The notes below the pieces were generated by a model. The model saw only the letters and a program-made list of their open reading frames with translations. It made no database searches and had not been told where the DNA came from. A DNA stretch of 64,000 nucleotides from Streptomyces xantholiticus (GTDB taxonomy: Bacteria; Actinomycetota; Actinomycetes; Streptomycetales; Streptomycetaceae), in the NCBI RefSeq assembly GCF_014651015.1, contig NZ_BMWB01000004.1, positions 62,001-126,000 on the forward strand, in the 5' to 3' direction. The position numbers and the translations under genes were made by a program. Each line of letters begins with the position of its first letter. Positions within the stretch are counted from its first letter, which is position 1. Of this stretch, positions 19,455-33,713 are shown one piece after another.

Positions 19455-19653
19455 CGGCGGCTGACTGCCTCTCAGACTGGTACGTGCGGTGACGAGCAGC
19501 ACACCAGTCTATGAGCCCTGGCCACAGGGGGCGTACGGGAGGCCGTGCGCCCCGCGCATATACGCATACGCCCCGAAGCGTGACCAGACCGGCCGCCGAC
19601 GCGTTGGTCAAGAGAGATTGACCCTTTTAATCGCCGGTTCGAGAGGCTTGTCC

Positions 19654-20160
19654 ATGGCCGACAACGCAACCCACGACGCCCAAGCCCGGGCCAGTCTGCA
19701 CCTGTTGGTGCGGGACATCGAGCGGGTCCGCCGGCAGGTGGACGCGTTGCGCACGCTCACCGCCCAGCTGGGGAACGTCTACCGCCCGCGCCGCTCCGGC
19801 CCCTCCACGGGCTTCGTCGTCTACGGCAGGGCGCCCGCCCCGACCGTCCGCCTCGCCCAGGAGCTGCGGGACAGCGTCGAGACACTCGTGACCGCGGCCG
19901 TGGACTTCGACCGCTCCCTGGGCTTCTCCTGGGACGCGGTCGGATCGGCGCTCGGGGTCACCAAGCAGGCGGTGCACCGCCGGTACGGGTCGCGTCGGCA
20001 GGCGTCCGCGGCTGCCACCCCGCCGGCCGAGGCCGAAGCCCCAGCGCCGACCCGCACACTCCCCGCGCCGGGTCTGGCCGCGGTCCCGATGGCCCGCTCG
20101 ATGCCGCCCCAGTCGACGGACACGCGCCCCGGGGCGTTCCCTGGTCCGCGCAACGGCTGA
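19654..20160 (+). CDS. Small HTH-containing protein of unknown role
   Basis: A 168-residue protein, cytoplasmic by appearance. The N-terminal part (about 10-40) is a predicted helix or short coiled coil ([19 protein letters not shown]). Residues about 95-115 ([20 protein letters not shown]) form a convincing helix-turn-helix of the kind seen in Streptomyces DNA-binding proteins. The last 45 residues are Pro/Ala-rich and disordered. ATG at 19654 has GAGAGG 7 bases upstream. It is divergent from fmt and convergent with priA. Its DNA target cannot be judged. Confidence 0.82.
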   Translation: MADNATHDAQARASLHLLVRDIERVRRQVDALRTLTAQLGNVYRPRRSGPSTGFVVYGRAPAPTVRLAQELRDSVETLVTAAVDFDRSLGFSWDAVGSALGVTKQAVHRRYGSRRQASAAATPPAEAEAPAPTRTLPAPGLAAVPMARSMPPQSTDTRPGAFPGPRNG

Positions 20161-20282
20161 CGCGCCCTCGGGCGGGCGGCGGACCGGGTCACGTCTGCGG
20201 GCGTGGCCCGGCTTTCCCGGCCGTACCGACCATGGCTGACGCGCCGTCGCGGCTGGCGGACCGGGTCACGTCTGCGAGCGTG
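20155..20282 (+). repeat. Imperfect duplication spanning the stop codon of the HTH gene
   Basis: About 50 bp around the stop codon (20155-20205, beginning GGCTGACGCGCC and containing GGACCGGGTCACGTCTGCG) recur with a few changes at 20234-20282. This looks like a local tandem duplication of the 3' end. It lies at the start of the 522-bp gene-free spacer 20161-20682, which otherwise holds hairpins and no coding signal. Confidence 0.65.
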
Positions 20283-20419
20283 CCCCCGCTGCGGCGATGT
20301 GCGGCTCCGTCGCAGGGCAAGCCCCGGGACACGCCCGGGCCCTGGTGCCGGGCCGGGGTGTTTCGGGGGCTCCGCGCCGGACCCCGCGCCTGGAACCGTC
20401 GCCGCGCTGGGTGTGGGAG

Positions 20420-20539
20420 GCACCCCGACGGTGCTGGAGTCGGGGTGCGAAGGGGCTTGGGTCGTCCGCGCGGCGGCAGCTCAGCCTGTCCGCGGACGTA
20501 CCGCCTCGGGGAGGTCGAGGCCCCCGCCCAAGGCGGTAC
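20420..20539. terminator. Hairpin pair in the spacer between converging HTH and priA genes
   Basis: Two stems are visible: GCACCCCGAC (20420-20429) with its complement at 20439-20448, 10 bp with a 9-base loop; and GTACCGCCT (20498-20506) with its complement at 20531-20539. Either could end transcription from one of the converging genes. No U tracts are present. Confidence 0.5.
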
Positions 20540-20682
20540 CGGGACTGGGCGCAGCCCCGGTTCCGGTATGGGGGTACACCCACGCCGCCAGGCGCAGGGT
20601 TGGGGCGGCGTCGGGGAACAAGCCCGCGCAGCGGACCGGCACGGCGCGCACCGCCCTCCCGGAGCACCCCGGGACGCATCCG

Positions 20683-22827
20683 TCAGCCGATGTCAGGCGG
20701 GTCGACACGGAGGCGGATCTGCGCCGGGCCGCCCCGGGCCAGGCGGGTCGCCTGGATGGACTTCAGCGCGGCGGCCAGCGCCGCGCCTCTCCCCGGCGGC
20801 ACCCGGACCAGTGCCCGCTCCCACTGCTCCCCCACCGGCGGCTCCCCCGGCCTGCGCGCCCGTCCGGGCCCCGCCGACGGCAGGGGCACCGGGCCCAGTA
20901 CCTCCGCCTCTTCCGGAAGCTCGGCCCCCGCGAGGAACGCGGTCACGGTGGAGACGCGCCCCGCCACCTCCGCCATACGCGAGACCGGCGGGAACCCGAG
21001 CTCGGCCCTCTCCGCGAGTTCCCGCAGCGCGTGCCCGACCGGATCCCAGCGCACCAGTGCCTGGACGGGACGCAGCGTCGGTTCCGCGACGACGACCACC
21101 ACGCCGCCTTCCGTCTGCGGCCGTACCAGCGCGCCCGCCGCTATCCAGCGGCGCAGCGCCTCCTCGCCGGCCCGCAGGTCGGGGCGGCCGAGCATGGCCC
21201 AGCCGTCGAGGAGGAGTGCGGCCGCGTATCCGCCGTCGGCGACGGGTTCGGCGCCGGGCGTGGAGACGACGAGCGCGGGCCGCGACGGCACCGAGTCGAG
21301 GATGTGGTCTCGCCCCGAGGTCCGTACCGGTACGGCCGGGAACGCACGGCCGAGTTCCTCGGCCGTGCGCCGGGCGCCCACGATCCGGGCCCTCAGCCGT
21401 ACCGACCCGCAGGCGGCGCAGTGCCATGCGGCTTCGTCGCGTCCGCACCAGCCGCACCGCAGATCGCGTTCGTCGGGCGCTTCGAGGGGGCCGGCGCAGT
21501 GGCGGCAGCGGGCGGGCGTGCGGCAGCGCTCGCAGGCGAGCCTGGGTGCGTAGCCGCGCCGCGGCACCTGGACGAGCACCGGCCCGTGCGCCAGCCCCTC
21601 CCGGACGGCCTGCCAGGCGATGCTCGGCAGGCGGGCCGCTCTGGCGGCCTCGTCGCGGGCCAGGTCGTGGTCGCCGACGGTCCGCACCAGGGGTGCCAGG
21701 GCCCGGACCTGTGACCGGTCGGCGACGAGGGGCGCCGCCCAGCCGCTCTCCACGAGTTGGGCGGCCTCGACGGTGCAGCTCGTGCTGCCCAGCAGGAAGG
21801 CGCACGTGTCGTGGGTGGCCCGCAGCTCGAGGACTTCGCGGACGTGCGGGAAGGGGGCGTTGTCGTCGCTGTGGCTGGAGTCCCCGTCGTCCCAGACGGC
21901 AACGAGCCCAAGGTCCTGCACGGGCGCGAACATCGCCGCCCTGGTCCCCACGACCGCGCGGACGGACCCACGCCGCACGGCGAGCCACTGACGGTACCGC
22001 TTCTCCGGCCCGGACTCGGCGGTCAGCAGGGCGTGGTGTCCCTCGCCGAGCAGCGCGGTGAGCGCGGTGTCGACCCGGGCGGCGCGCCTCCCGTCGGGAA
22101 CGACCACGAGCGCGCCCCGACCGGAGGCGAGGGTGGCTGCAACGGCGCGGGCCAGTTCGTCGGGCCAGTGCGGCCCGGGCAACGCGGTCCACACGGCACG
22201 TGGGGCACCGCCGGCCGCGAGGGACTCGATGAAGGCAGGGCCGCGTCCGTACCGCTCCCAGGTGCCGGCGGCGGGCGCGGGGGGCGGTGGCAGGGGCTCG
22301 GGCGAGGGTTTGGCCTCGGCGCGGCCGTTCCTGGGCGGTACGGCGAGCTGCAGCACGTCGGCGAGGCTTCCCGCGTAGCGGTCGGCGACCGCGCGGGCAA
22401 GGGCAAGGATCTCCGGGCTGAGCACCGGCTCGGGCGAGACGACGTAGGCGAGTGCGGCGAGCGCGCCCGAGTAGTCGGACTCGGCACGGCGCTCGACGAG
22501 GAAGCCGTCGATGAGTCCGCCGCCCTCGCGGCGCCCTTCGCGGACCCGGTGCGCTCCGGCGCCGAAGCGCACCCGCACCCGCACTCCCGGCCGGGCGTCG
22601 GCGTCGAGCTCCTCGGGGACGGCGTAGTCGAAGAACTGGTCGAGGTGGAGCACGCCCTTGTTGACCACGACCCGGGCGACGGGCAGCTCCTTTGCGAGAG
22701 CGGCCCCGCGCCAGGTGCGCGGCTTGGCCTTGGGCACCTTCGCCCTGCGGACGCTCTCCCGGATGAGCGCAAGCTGCTCGGGCCCGTCACCGGCGGGCTC
22801 CGAGGGCTGCTTGTCTTCGCTGCTCAC
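20683..22827 (-). CDS. priA: Primosomal protein N' (PriA-like), lacking helicase ATP-site motifs
   Basis: A 714-residue actinobacterial PriA, expected to help restart replication forks. The N-terminal 3'BD (about 48-150; LDQFFDYAVPEEL) and the zinc-binding block with paired cysteines (CERCRTPARCRHC, then CGWCG and CAACG) are clear. The helicase core is degenerate: the usual Walker A TGSGKT is replaced by TALPGPHW (214-221) and the DEAH box by DDGDSSH (313-319). As in other actinobacterial homologues, it probably acts as a structural loader and not an ATP-driven helicase. GTG start; AGGAT sits 7 bases upstream. Confidence 0.9.
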   Translation of the reverse strand: MSSEDKQPSEPAGDGPEQLALIRESVRRAKVPKAKPRTWRGAALAKELPVARVVVNKGVLHLDQFFDYAVPEELDADARPGVRVRVRFGAGAHRVREGRREGGGLIDGFLVERRAESDYSGALAALAYVVSPEPVLSPEILALARAVADRYAGSLADVLQLAVPPRNGRAEAKPSPEPLPPPPAPAAGTWERYGRGPAFIESLAAGGAPRAVWTALPGPHWPDELARAVAATLASGRGALVVVPDGRRAARVDTALTALLGEGHHALLTAESGPEKRYRQWLAVRRGSVRAVVGTRAAMFAPVQDLGLVAVWDDGDSSHSDDNAPFPHVREVLELRATHDTCAFLLGSTSCTVEAAQLVESGWAAPLVADRSQVRALAPLVRTVGDHDLARDEAARAARLPSIAWQAVREGLAHGPVLVQVPRRGYAPRLACERCRTPARCRHCAGPLEAPDERDLRCGWCGRDEAAWHCAACGSVRLRARIVGARRTAEELGRAFPAVPVRTSGRDHILDSVPSRPALVVSTPGAEPVADGGYAAALLLDGWAMLGRPDLRAGEEALRRWIAAGALVRPQTEGGVVVVVAEPTLRPVQALVRWDPVGHALRELAERAELGFPPVSRMAEVAGRVSTVTAFLAGAELPEEAEVLGPVPLPSAGPGRARRPGEPPVGEQWERALVRVPPGRGAALAAALKSIQATRLARGGPAQIRLRVDPPDIG

Positions 22828-22950
22828 AGAAAGATCCTGCCAGAGGCCACTGACAGCACGGCCTGCCGGACATCCGTACCGCCCGGCACACGCCGGGACC
22901 CCGGACCGATACCGGTCCGGGGCCCTGAGCGACGCGTGTGCGGTGAGTGG

Positions 22951-24159
22951 CTACAGGCCGGCCGCCGCGCGCAGTGCGTCCACGCGGTCCGTGCGCTCCC
23001 AGGTGAAGTCGGGCAGTTCGCGGCCGAAGTGTCCGTACGCCGCGGTCTGGCCGTAGATCGGGCGCAGCAGGTCGAGGTCGCGGATGATCGCGGCCGGGCG
23101 AAGGTCGAAGACCTGGGGGATGGCCTGCTCGATCTTCTCGACGTCGACGGTCGCGGTACCGAAGGTCTCGACGAACAGACCGACCGGCTCGGCCTTGCCG
23201 ATGGCGTAGGCGACCTGGACCTCGCAGCGCGCGGCGAGGCCGGCGGCCACGACGTTCTTGGCGACCCAGCGCATGGCGTAGGCGGCGGAACGGTCGACCT
23301 TGGAGGGGTCCTTGCCGGAGAAGGCGCCGCCGCCGTGGCGGGCCATGCCGCCGTACGTGTCGATGATGATCTTGCGGCCGGTCAGGCCGGCGTCGCCCAT
23401 CGGGCCGCCGATCTCGAAGCGGCCGGTCGGGTTGACCAGGAGGCGGTAGCCGTCGGTGTCCAGCTTGATGCCGTCCTCGACCAGCTGCTTCAGCACGTGC
23501 TCGACGACGAACTCACGGATGTCGGGCGCGAGCAGCGAGTCGAGGTCGATGTCAGAGGCGTGCTGCGAGGAGACCACCACGGTGTCGAGGCGGACGGCCT
23601 TGTCGCCGTCGTACTCGATGGTGACCTGCGTCTTGCCGTCGGGGCGCAGGTAGGGGATGGTCCCGTTCTTGCGGACCTCGGACAGGCGGCGCGAGAGCCG
23701 GTGCGCCAGGTTGATCGGCAGCGGCATCAGCTCGGGCGTCTCGTCGGACGCGTAGCCGAACATCAGGCCCTGGTCGCCGGCGCCCTGCTTGTCGAGCTCG
23801 TCCTCGTCACCCTCGACGCGCTTCTCGTAGGCGGTGTCGACGCCCTGCGCGATGTCCGGCGACTGGGCGCCGATGGAGACGGAGACGCCGCAGGAGGCGC
23901 CGTCGAAACCCTTCTTCGAGGAGTCGTAGCCGATCTCGAGGATCTTGTTCCGCACCAGCGTGGGGATGTCGGCGTACGCCTTGGTGGTCACTTCACCGGC
24001 GACGTGCACAAGGCCGGTGGTGATCAATGTCTCCACGGCTACCCGGGAAGTCGGGTCCTCCCGCAGGAGGGCGTCGAGAATGGTGTCGCTGATCTGATCG
24101 GCGATCTTGTCGGGGTGACCCTCGGTCACGGACTCCGAGGTGAAGAGACGGCGGGACAC
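22951..24159 (-). CDS. metK: S-adenosylmethionine synthetase
   Basis: Makes SAM from methionine and ATP; SAM also influences antibiotic production in Streptomyces. The 402-residue protein has the N-terminal [16 protein letters not shown] motif, the [12 protein letters not shown] hexapeptide region and the glycine-rich P-loop [16 protein letters not shown]. All are intact and the length is normal. GTG start at 24159 with AGGGAG 4 bases upstream. I saw no SAM riboswitch in the 260-bp upstream spacer, which contains only a small 7-bp hairpin near 24234-24255. Confidence 0.97.
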   Translation of the reverse strand: MSRRLFTSESVTEGHPDKIADQISDTILDALLREDPTSRVAVETLITTGLVHVAGEVTTKAYADIPTLVRNKILEIGYDSSKKGFDGASCGVSVSIGAQSPDIAQGVDTAYEKRVEGDEDELDKQGAGDQGLMFGYASDETPELMPLPINLAHRLSRRLSEVRKNGTIPYLRPDGKTQVTIEYDGDKAVRLDTVVVSSQHASDIDLDSLLAPDIREFVVEHVLKQLVEDGIKLDTDGYRLLVNPTGRFEIGGPMGDAGLTGRKIIIDTYGGMARHGGGAFSGKDPSKVDRSAAYAMRWVAKNVVAAGLAARCEVQVAYAIGKAEPVGLFVETFGTATVDVEKIEQAIPQVFDLRPAAIIRDLDLLRPIYGQTAAYGHFGRELPDFTWERTDRVDALRAAAGL

Positions 24160-24419
24160 ATCGCTCCCTGGGGTTGCAGCGGCTGCTGGCTGATCATTGG
24201 CGGATCGGCAGGGGACTGCGCCCCGCGACGTTCCGCGACCAGTTTATCGGTCGCGCTCCGGCACCGGACAACCCGTCTCGCAAGCTGGGAGTCCGCTGAC
24301 CTGGAGCCACGGCCTGGTCGGTAAGACGATAGCGCCTAGGACTGAGCGATTTGCCACATTTCGCGGGTTTCCACGGTCGGCCCGTCGCCCGGCTGTCGCT
24401 TCCTGTTCACGGGAGCTTC

Positions 24420-25646
24420 TCAGAACAGCCGCGGCGTGACCAGGTCCCAGACCGTGTCGGCGAGGGCTTCCTTCGGGCCGTGCGGCACCGTGGTCTCGCC
24501 GCCGTCGGCGGACAGCACGACGGCTTCGTTCTCCTCGGAGCCGAAGGTCTTGCGCTCCCCCACCTCGTTGACGACCAGGAGGTCGCACCCCTTGCGGCGC
24601 AGCTTGTCGCGGCCGTTGGCGAGCACGTCGTCGGTCTCCGCGGCGAAGCCGACGATCACCTGGCCGGGGCGGGCCCGCTCCGCGGAGATCTCGGCGAGGA
24701 TGTCGGGGTTGCGGACCAGGGTCAGCGCGGGGGCTTCCACACCGTCCTTCTTCTTGATCTTTCCCTCGGCGTACGTGGCGGGGCGGAAGTCGGCGACGGC
24801 GGCCGCCATGACCACGGCGTCGGCGTCCGCGGCTGCCTTCAGCACGGCTTCGCGCAGCTGCACCGCCGTACCGACGTGGACGACGTCGACGCCGGCGGGG
24901 TCCGGCAGGCCGGTGTTGGCCTCGAGGAGGGTGACCCGGGCGCCGCGGGCGGCCGCCGTGCGTGCCAGCGCGTAACCCTGCTTGCCGGAGGAGCGGTTGC
25001 CCAGGTAGCGGACCGGGTCGAGGGGTTCGCGCGTGCCGCCCGCACTGACGACCACATGGCGTCCGGCAAGGTCGGGGGCTCGGACCCCGCGGGCGAGGAC
25101 CCTCCGGCAGATCTCGAAGATCTCGTCCGGGTCCGGCAGCCGGCCCTTGCCCGTGTCGACGCCGGTGAGCCGGCCGACGGCGGGCTCGATCACGACGGCC
25201 CCGCGGCGGCGCAGCGTGGCCACGTTCTCCTGTGTGGCGGGGTGCTCCCACATCTCGGTGTGCATCGCCGGAGCGAAGACGACCGGACAGCGGGCCGTGA
25301 GCAGTGTGTTGGTCAGCAGGTCGTCGGCGAGGCCGTGGGCGGCCTTGGCCAGCATGTCGGCGGTGGCCGGGGCGACCACGACGAGGTCGGCGTGCTGCCC
25401 GATCCGTACGTGCGGGACCTCGTGGACCTCGGACCAGACCTCCGCGGAGACGGGGTGGCCGGAGAGCGCCGACCAGGTCGCCGCACCGACGAAGTGGAGG
25501 GCCGACGCGGTCGGCACGACGCGGACGTCGTGGCCGGACTCGGTCAGCCTGCGCAGCAGTTCGCACGCCTTGTATGCGGCGATGCCACCGCTGACCCCGA
25601 GGACGACCTTCGGCCTGCCCGCTGCCCGGTCCACTGCCTGATCCAC
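24420..25646 (-). CDS. coaBC: Bifunctional phosphopantothenoylcysteine decarboxylase / phosphopantothenate-cysteine ligase
   Basis: Catalyses two steps of coenzyme A synthesis. Residues 1-190 form the FMN-dependent CoaC domain (VVLGVSGGIAAYKACELL at the start; the substrate-binding PAMHTEMW motif), and about 195-400 the CoaB ligase with SAGGTREPLDPVRYLGNRSS. The GTG at 25646 has GGGGAG upstream and starts the family homology at the right distance; a longer open frame to 25682 is less likely. It follows rpoZ downstream in the gmk-rpoZ-coaBC-metK order typical of actinobacteria, but a terminator hairpin separates it from rpoZ. Confidence 0.95.
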   Translation of the reverse strand: MDQAVDRAAGRPKVVLGVSGGIAAYKACELLRRLTESGHDVRVVPTASALHFVGAATWSALSGHPVSAEVWSEVHEVPHVRIGQHADLVVVAPATADMLAKAAHGLADDLLTNTLLTARCPVVFAPAMHTEMWEHPATQENVATLRRRGAVVIEPAVGRLTGVDTGKGRLPDPDEIFEICRRVLARGVRAPDLAGRHVVVSAGGTREPLDPVRYLGNRSSGKQGYALARTAAARGARVTLLEANTGLPDPAGVDVVHVGTAVQLREAVLKAAADADAVVMAAAVADFRPATYAEGKIKKKDGVEAPALTLVRNPDILAEISAERARPGQVIVGFAAETDDVLANGRDKLRRKGCDLLVVNEVGERKTFGSEENEAVVLSADGGETTVPHGPKEALADTVWDLVTPRLF

Positions 25647-25681
25647 TGCGTCTCCCCGCACTCGGCTACCCCTCCATGACA

Positions 25682-25720
25682 CACCACAGGCCCGGCAGCT
25701 GCTGCGCCGGGCCTGTGGTG
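25682..25720 (-). terminator. Terminator of rpoZ
   Basis: A 15-bp perfect stem (CACCACAGGCCCGGC / GCCGGGCCTGTGGTG) with a 9-base loop begins 16 bp after the rpoZ stop. It should separate rpoZ from coaBC, at least in part. Confidence 0.85.
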
Positions 25721-25735
25721 AAGGATTCCTCGCGA

Positions 25736-26008
25736 CTACTGGGCCGGGCCCTCGATGGCCTCGGACGTCAGCAGACCCGCGTTGATCTCGCGCAGGGCGA
25801 TCGAGAGCGGCTTCTCGTGGACGTGGGTGTCCACCAGCGGCCCGACGTACTCGAGCAGGCCCTCACCGAGCTGCGAGTAGTACGCGTTGATCTGACGGGC
25901 GCGCTTGGCCGCGTAGATCACGAGGCTGTACTTCGAGTCGGTGGCCTCGAGCAGCTCGTCGATCGGAGGGTTGATGATGCCCTCGGGCGCGGTGATGGAA
26001 GAGGACAC
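25736..26008 (-). CDS. rpoZ: DNA-directed RNA polymerase omega subunit
   Basis: The 90-residue omega subunit, which stabilises beta' in RNA polymerase and, in many bacteria, forms part of a ppGpp site. The conserved core is [20 protein letters not shown] followed by AKRARQIN. The GTG start has GGAAGG 6 bases upstream. It lies 42 bp downstream of gmk, the usual neighbour. Confidence 0.96.
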   Translation of the reverse strand: MSSSITAPEGIINPPIDELLEATDSKYSLVIYAAKRARQINAYYSQLGEGLLEYVGPLVDTHVHEKPLSIALREINAGLLTSEAIEGPAQ

Positions 26009-26050
26009 GCTATGCCTTCCGAAGAACTTGCAGAAAGATCGGACAAAAGA

Positions 26051-26614
26051 TCAAACAACTGCCATCAAGGCTAGCAGCTCACGCGCCACGTCCTCGACGG
26101 AGGTGTTGACCAGGGTGGTGTCGAACTCCGGCTCGGCCGCCAGCTCCACCTTGGCGACCGCCAGACGGCGCTGGATGACCTCCGGGGACTCCGTGCCGCG
26201 GCCGGTGAGCCGGCGGACCAGTTCCTCCCAGCTCGGCGGCGCCAGGAAGACGAGCTGGGACTCCGGCATGGATTCCTTGACCTGCCGGGCGCCCTGGAGA
26301 TCGATCTCGAGCAGCACGGGCTCGCCCGCCTCGATGCGGTCGAGGACCGCACGGCGGGGCGTGCCGTAGCGGTTGCCCGCGAACTCGGCCCACTCCAGCA
26401 GCTCGCCGTTGGCGACCAGCTTGTCGAACTCCTCGTCGGTGACGAAGAAGTACTGGACGCCGTGCTTCTCGCCGGGCCGCGGCTTCCTGGTGGTCGCCGA
26501 CACCGAGAGCCAGACGTCGGGGTGGACCTTGCGCATATGGGCGACGACCGTGCTCTTGCCGACCCCGGAGGGGCCGGAGAGCACGGTCAGCCGCGGACGT
26601 ACCTCTGCTGCCAT
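26051..26614 (-). CDS. gmk: Guanylate kinase
   Basis: Phosphorylates GMP to GDP. The 187-residue protein has the P-loop [10 protein letters not shown] at 13-22, the GMP-binding [10 protein letters not shown] segment and [12 protein letters not shown]. Length and motifs are typical. It lies between sIHF and rpoZ on the same strand with 38-bp and 42-bp gaps, so the three genes are likely co-transcribed. Confidence 0.96.
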   Translation of the reverse strand: MAAEVRPRLTVLSGPSGVGKSTVVAHMRKVHPDVWLSVSATTRKPRPGEKHGVQYFFVTDEEFDKLVANGELLEWAEFAGNRYGTPRRAVLDRIEAGEPVLLEIDLQGARQVKESMPESQLVFLAPPSWEELVRRLTGRGTESPEVIQRRLAVAKVELAAEPEFDTTLVNTSVEDVARELLALMAVV

Positions 26615-26652
26615 GCAGCGATTATCCAGGTTCTCGGGAGTGCCCGGGAACG

Positions 26653-26976
26653 TCAGGCGGGGCCGCCGCCGAACTCGCGCTCCAGGGAGGCGATCTGGTT
26701 GGAGCCGAGACCACGCACCCGGCGGCTCTCGGAGATGCCGAGCCTCTCCATGATCTGCTTGGCGCGGACCTTGCCCACGCCCGGCAGGGACTCGAGGAGG
26801 GCGGAGACCTTCATCTTTCCGATGACGTCGTTCTCCTGACCCTGCTTGATGACCTCGTGGAGCGAGGCGCCGGAGTGCTTGAGTCGATTCTTGACCTCGG
26901 CCCGCTCCCGGCGAGCCGCGGCGGCCTTTTCGAGCGCGGCTGCGCGCTGTTCAGGGGTAAGGGGCGGAAGAGCCAC
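26653..26976 (-). CDS. Actinobacterial integration host factor sIHF (nucleoid-associated)
   Basis: A 107-residue nucleoid protein unrelated to E. coli IHF but serving a similar DNA-bending role; in S. coelicolor its loss alters sporulation and secondary metabolism. The N-terminal long helix ([20 protein letters not shown]) is followed by a helix-two-turn-helix fold with the DNA-backbone lid [20 protein letters not shown]. The GTG at 26976 gives the family length. An AGGTG Shine-Dalgarno lies 9 bases upstream. The 289-bp upstream gap (26977-27265) holds its promoter; I could not assign hexamers. Confidence 0.93.
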   Translation of the reverse strand: MALPPLTPEQRAAALEKAAAARRERAEVKNRLKHSGASLHEVIKQGQENDVIGKMKVSALLESLPGVGKVRAKQIMERLGISESRRVRGLGSNQIASLEREFGGGPA

Positions 26977-27265
26977 GCCTACGTCACCTCGGATGTCGAA
27001 CTGTCGGATACGGACCGGTGAGGAACCTAGTCGCCCCACACCAGGCGAGCAACGAGCAACGCAGTGCGTCTGCCCTGCACGTTCTCTCTTCGACGGAGAC
27101 TAGCGGCCATGACCGCTCCAGTCAGCGAGAACAGACGAAAAGTCCTGGTCAGCATCGACCGAGCGGGACATTTCCGGCAAATCGACCTAGTTTTGCGTGA
27201 AGAAAATGTCAAGGCACCCTCCGCTCGGGCCCCTCCACCGGTCCGTCACCGGCCCCCGGCCGCTT

Positions 27266-28104
27266 CTACGCGTCCGCGACCGCCGCGCGCACCTCGTCGG
27301 CGAACCGCTCCGCCGCCGCCCGCAGCCCTGCCGCGTCCGGCCCCTCCTTGAGAACGCCACGGCTGACGCTCGGCACCACGTTGCGGACCGCTGCGCCGAA
27401 GACCCGCGGAAGGTCGGCCGGCGTCGCGCCCTGGGCGCCGATGCCGGGGGCGAGCAGGGGTCCGTTGATGTCGAGGTCCGCGCCGGCATCGCCCAGCGTC
27501 GCGCCCACGACCGCGCCGACCGACCCGAGGGGCTGGGCGCCGGCGTTCTCCGCGGCCATGTGGTCGAGCATCACCTGGGCCAGCGACCTGCCGCCGGCCG
27601 CGGTGGAGCGCTGGACCTCGGCGCCCTCCGGGTTGGAGGTGAGGGCCAGCACGAAGACACCGCAGCCGCTCAGCACGGCCTGGTCCAGCGCGGGCCGCAG
27701 CGAGCCGAAGCCCAGGTACGGGGAAACGGTGACCGCGTCGGAGAAGAGCGGGGAGTCCTTGCGCAGATACGTCTCCGCGTAGGCGCCCATGGTCGAGCCG
27801 ATGTCACCCCGCTTGGCGTCCATCAGCACCAGGGCACCGGCCGCGCGCGCCTCCGCGACGGCCTTCTCCAGGACGGCGATGCCGCGCGAGCCGAAGCGCT
27901 CGAAGAACGCCGACTGCGGCTTGAGCACGGCGACCCGGTCGGCCAGCGCCTCGACGGTCGTGCGGGTGAACCGTTCCAGGCCGGCGACGTCGTCGTTCAG
28001 GCCCCAGGCGGTGAGCAGCGAGGCGTGCGGGTCGATGCCGACGCAGAGCGGGCCACGGGTGTCCATGGCGTGGCGCAGCCGTGCGCCGAAGGTCTCCTGA
28101 AGGG

Positions 28105-28108
<4 letters not shown>
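27266..28108 (-). CDS. pyrF: Orotidine 5'-phosphate decarboxylase
   Basis: Last step of UMP synthesis. The 280-residue protein belongs to the long actinobacterial/mycobacterial OMPDC group: catalytic LMDAKRGDIGST (the D-x-K-x-x-D charge network), substrate motif CVGIDPH near the start and VGATLGDAGAD later. The start overlaps the pyrD stop by 4 bases (ATGA), so it is the last gene of the pyr operon and translation is coupled. Confidence 0.96.
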
Positions 28109-29217
<1,109 letters not shown>

Positions 29218-29238
29218 GGGAAGTGGTGTCCTCATGAG

Positions 29239-29268
29239 GAGGGGGACACCGTTTCCGGTGTCCCCCTC
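29239..29268 (-). terminator. Hairpin between carB and pyrD
   Basis: A 12-bp perfect stem (GAGGGGGACACC / GGTGTCCCCCTC) with a 6-base loop lies in the 58-bp carB-pyrD gap. Inside an operon this may act as a partial terminator or an RNA-processing barrier that lowers pyrD-pyrF relative to carAB. No U tract follows. Confidence 0.6.
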
Positions 29269-29275
29269 ATGGTTG

Positions 29276-32576
<3,301 letters not shown>

Positions 32577-32584
<8 letters not shown>

Positions 32585-33713
32585 GATCGGCCTCCATCAG
32601 GGATACGAAGCGGTCGAACAGGTACGCGGCGTCGTGCGGGCCGGCGGCCGCCTCGGGGTGGTACTGGACGCTGAAGGCCGGCTGGTCGAGCAGCTGGAGG
32701 CCCTCCACCACGTTGTCGTTGAGGCAGACGTGGGAGACCTCTGCGCGGCCGTAGGGGGTGTCGGAGACCTTGTCGAGGGGCGCCTCGACGGCGAATCCGT
32801 GGTTGTGCGCGGTGACCTCGACCTTGCCGGTCGTACGGTCCTGCACGGGCTGGTTGATGCCGCGGTGGCCGTACTTCAGCTTGTACGTGCCGAAGCCGAG
32901 CGCGCGGCCGAGCAACTGGTTGCCGAAGCAGATGCCGAACAGCGGCGTCCTGCGCTCCAGCACCGCCTTGATGACGGTCAGATCGGCGGTGGCGGGGTCA
33001 CCGGGGCCGTTGGAGAGGAACACACCGTCGGGGCTCACCGCGTAGACGTCGTCGGCAGTCGCGGTCGCGGGCAGGACGTGGACCTCTATGCCGCGCTCGG
33101 CCATCCGGTGCGGGGTCATGCCCTTGATGCCGAGGTCGAGCGCGGCGACGGTGAACTTCTTCTCACCGATCGCCGGGACGACGTACGCCTCGCCGGTCGC
33201 GACCTGGGCGGACAGGTCGGCGCCCTTCATCTCGGGGGCCTGCTGGACGCGGGCGAGCAGCGTGGCGTCGTCGGCGAGCGCGTCACCGGAGAAGATGCCG
33301 ACGCGCATGGCGCCGCGCTCGCGCAGGTGGCGGGTGAGGGCGCGGGTGTCGATGCCGCTGATACCGACGACGCCCTGGGACTCCAGTTCGTCGTCGAGGG
33401 TGCGGCGGGAGCGCCAGTTCGAGGGGATACGGGCGGGGTCGCGGACGACGTAGCCGGCGACCCAGATCCTCTTCGACTCGTCGTCCTCGTCGTTGACGCC
33501 GGTGTTGCCGACGTGCGGCGCGGTCATCACGACCACCTGGCGGTGGTACGAGGGGTCGGTCAGGGTCTCCTGGTAGCCGGTCATGCCGGTGTTGAACACC
33601 GCCTCACCGAAGGTCTCCCCCACGGCCCCGTAGGCACGGCCGCGGAAGGTGCGGCCGTCCTCCAGGACGAGTACGGCGGGAGCTTGAGCCGCTCCCCGGG
33701 TGGAGATCGTCAT
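32577..33713 (-). CDS. carA: Carbamoyl phosphate synthase small subunit (glutaminase)
   Basis: Supplies ammonia from glutamine to CarB. The 378-residue protein has an N-terminal CPSase domain and a C-terminal class I amidotransferase with the triad Cys in [11 protein letters not shown] and His/Glu in [11 protein letters not shown]. The ATG at 33713 overlaps the preceding stop by 4 bases (ATGA), and the stop overlaps carB, so it sits in an unbroken translational chain. Confidence 0.97.

Noticed and set aside
24160..24419. Possible SAM riboswitch before metK
   Set aside because: No SAM-I, SAM-II or SAM-IV core could be found; only a 7-bp hairpin is present.
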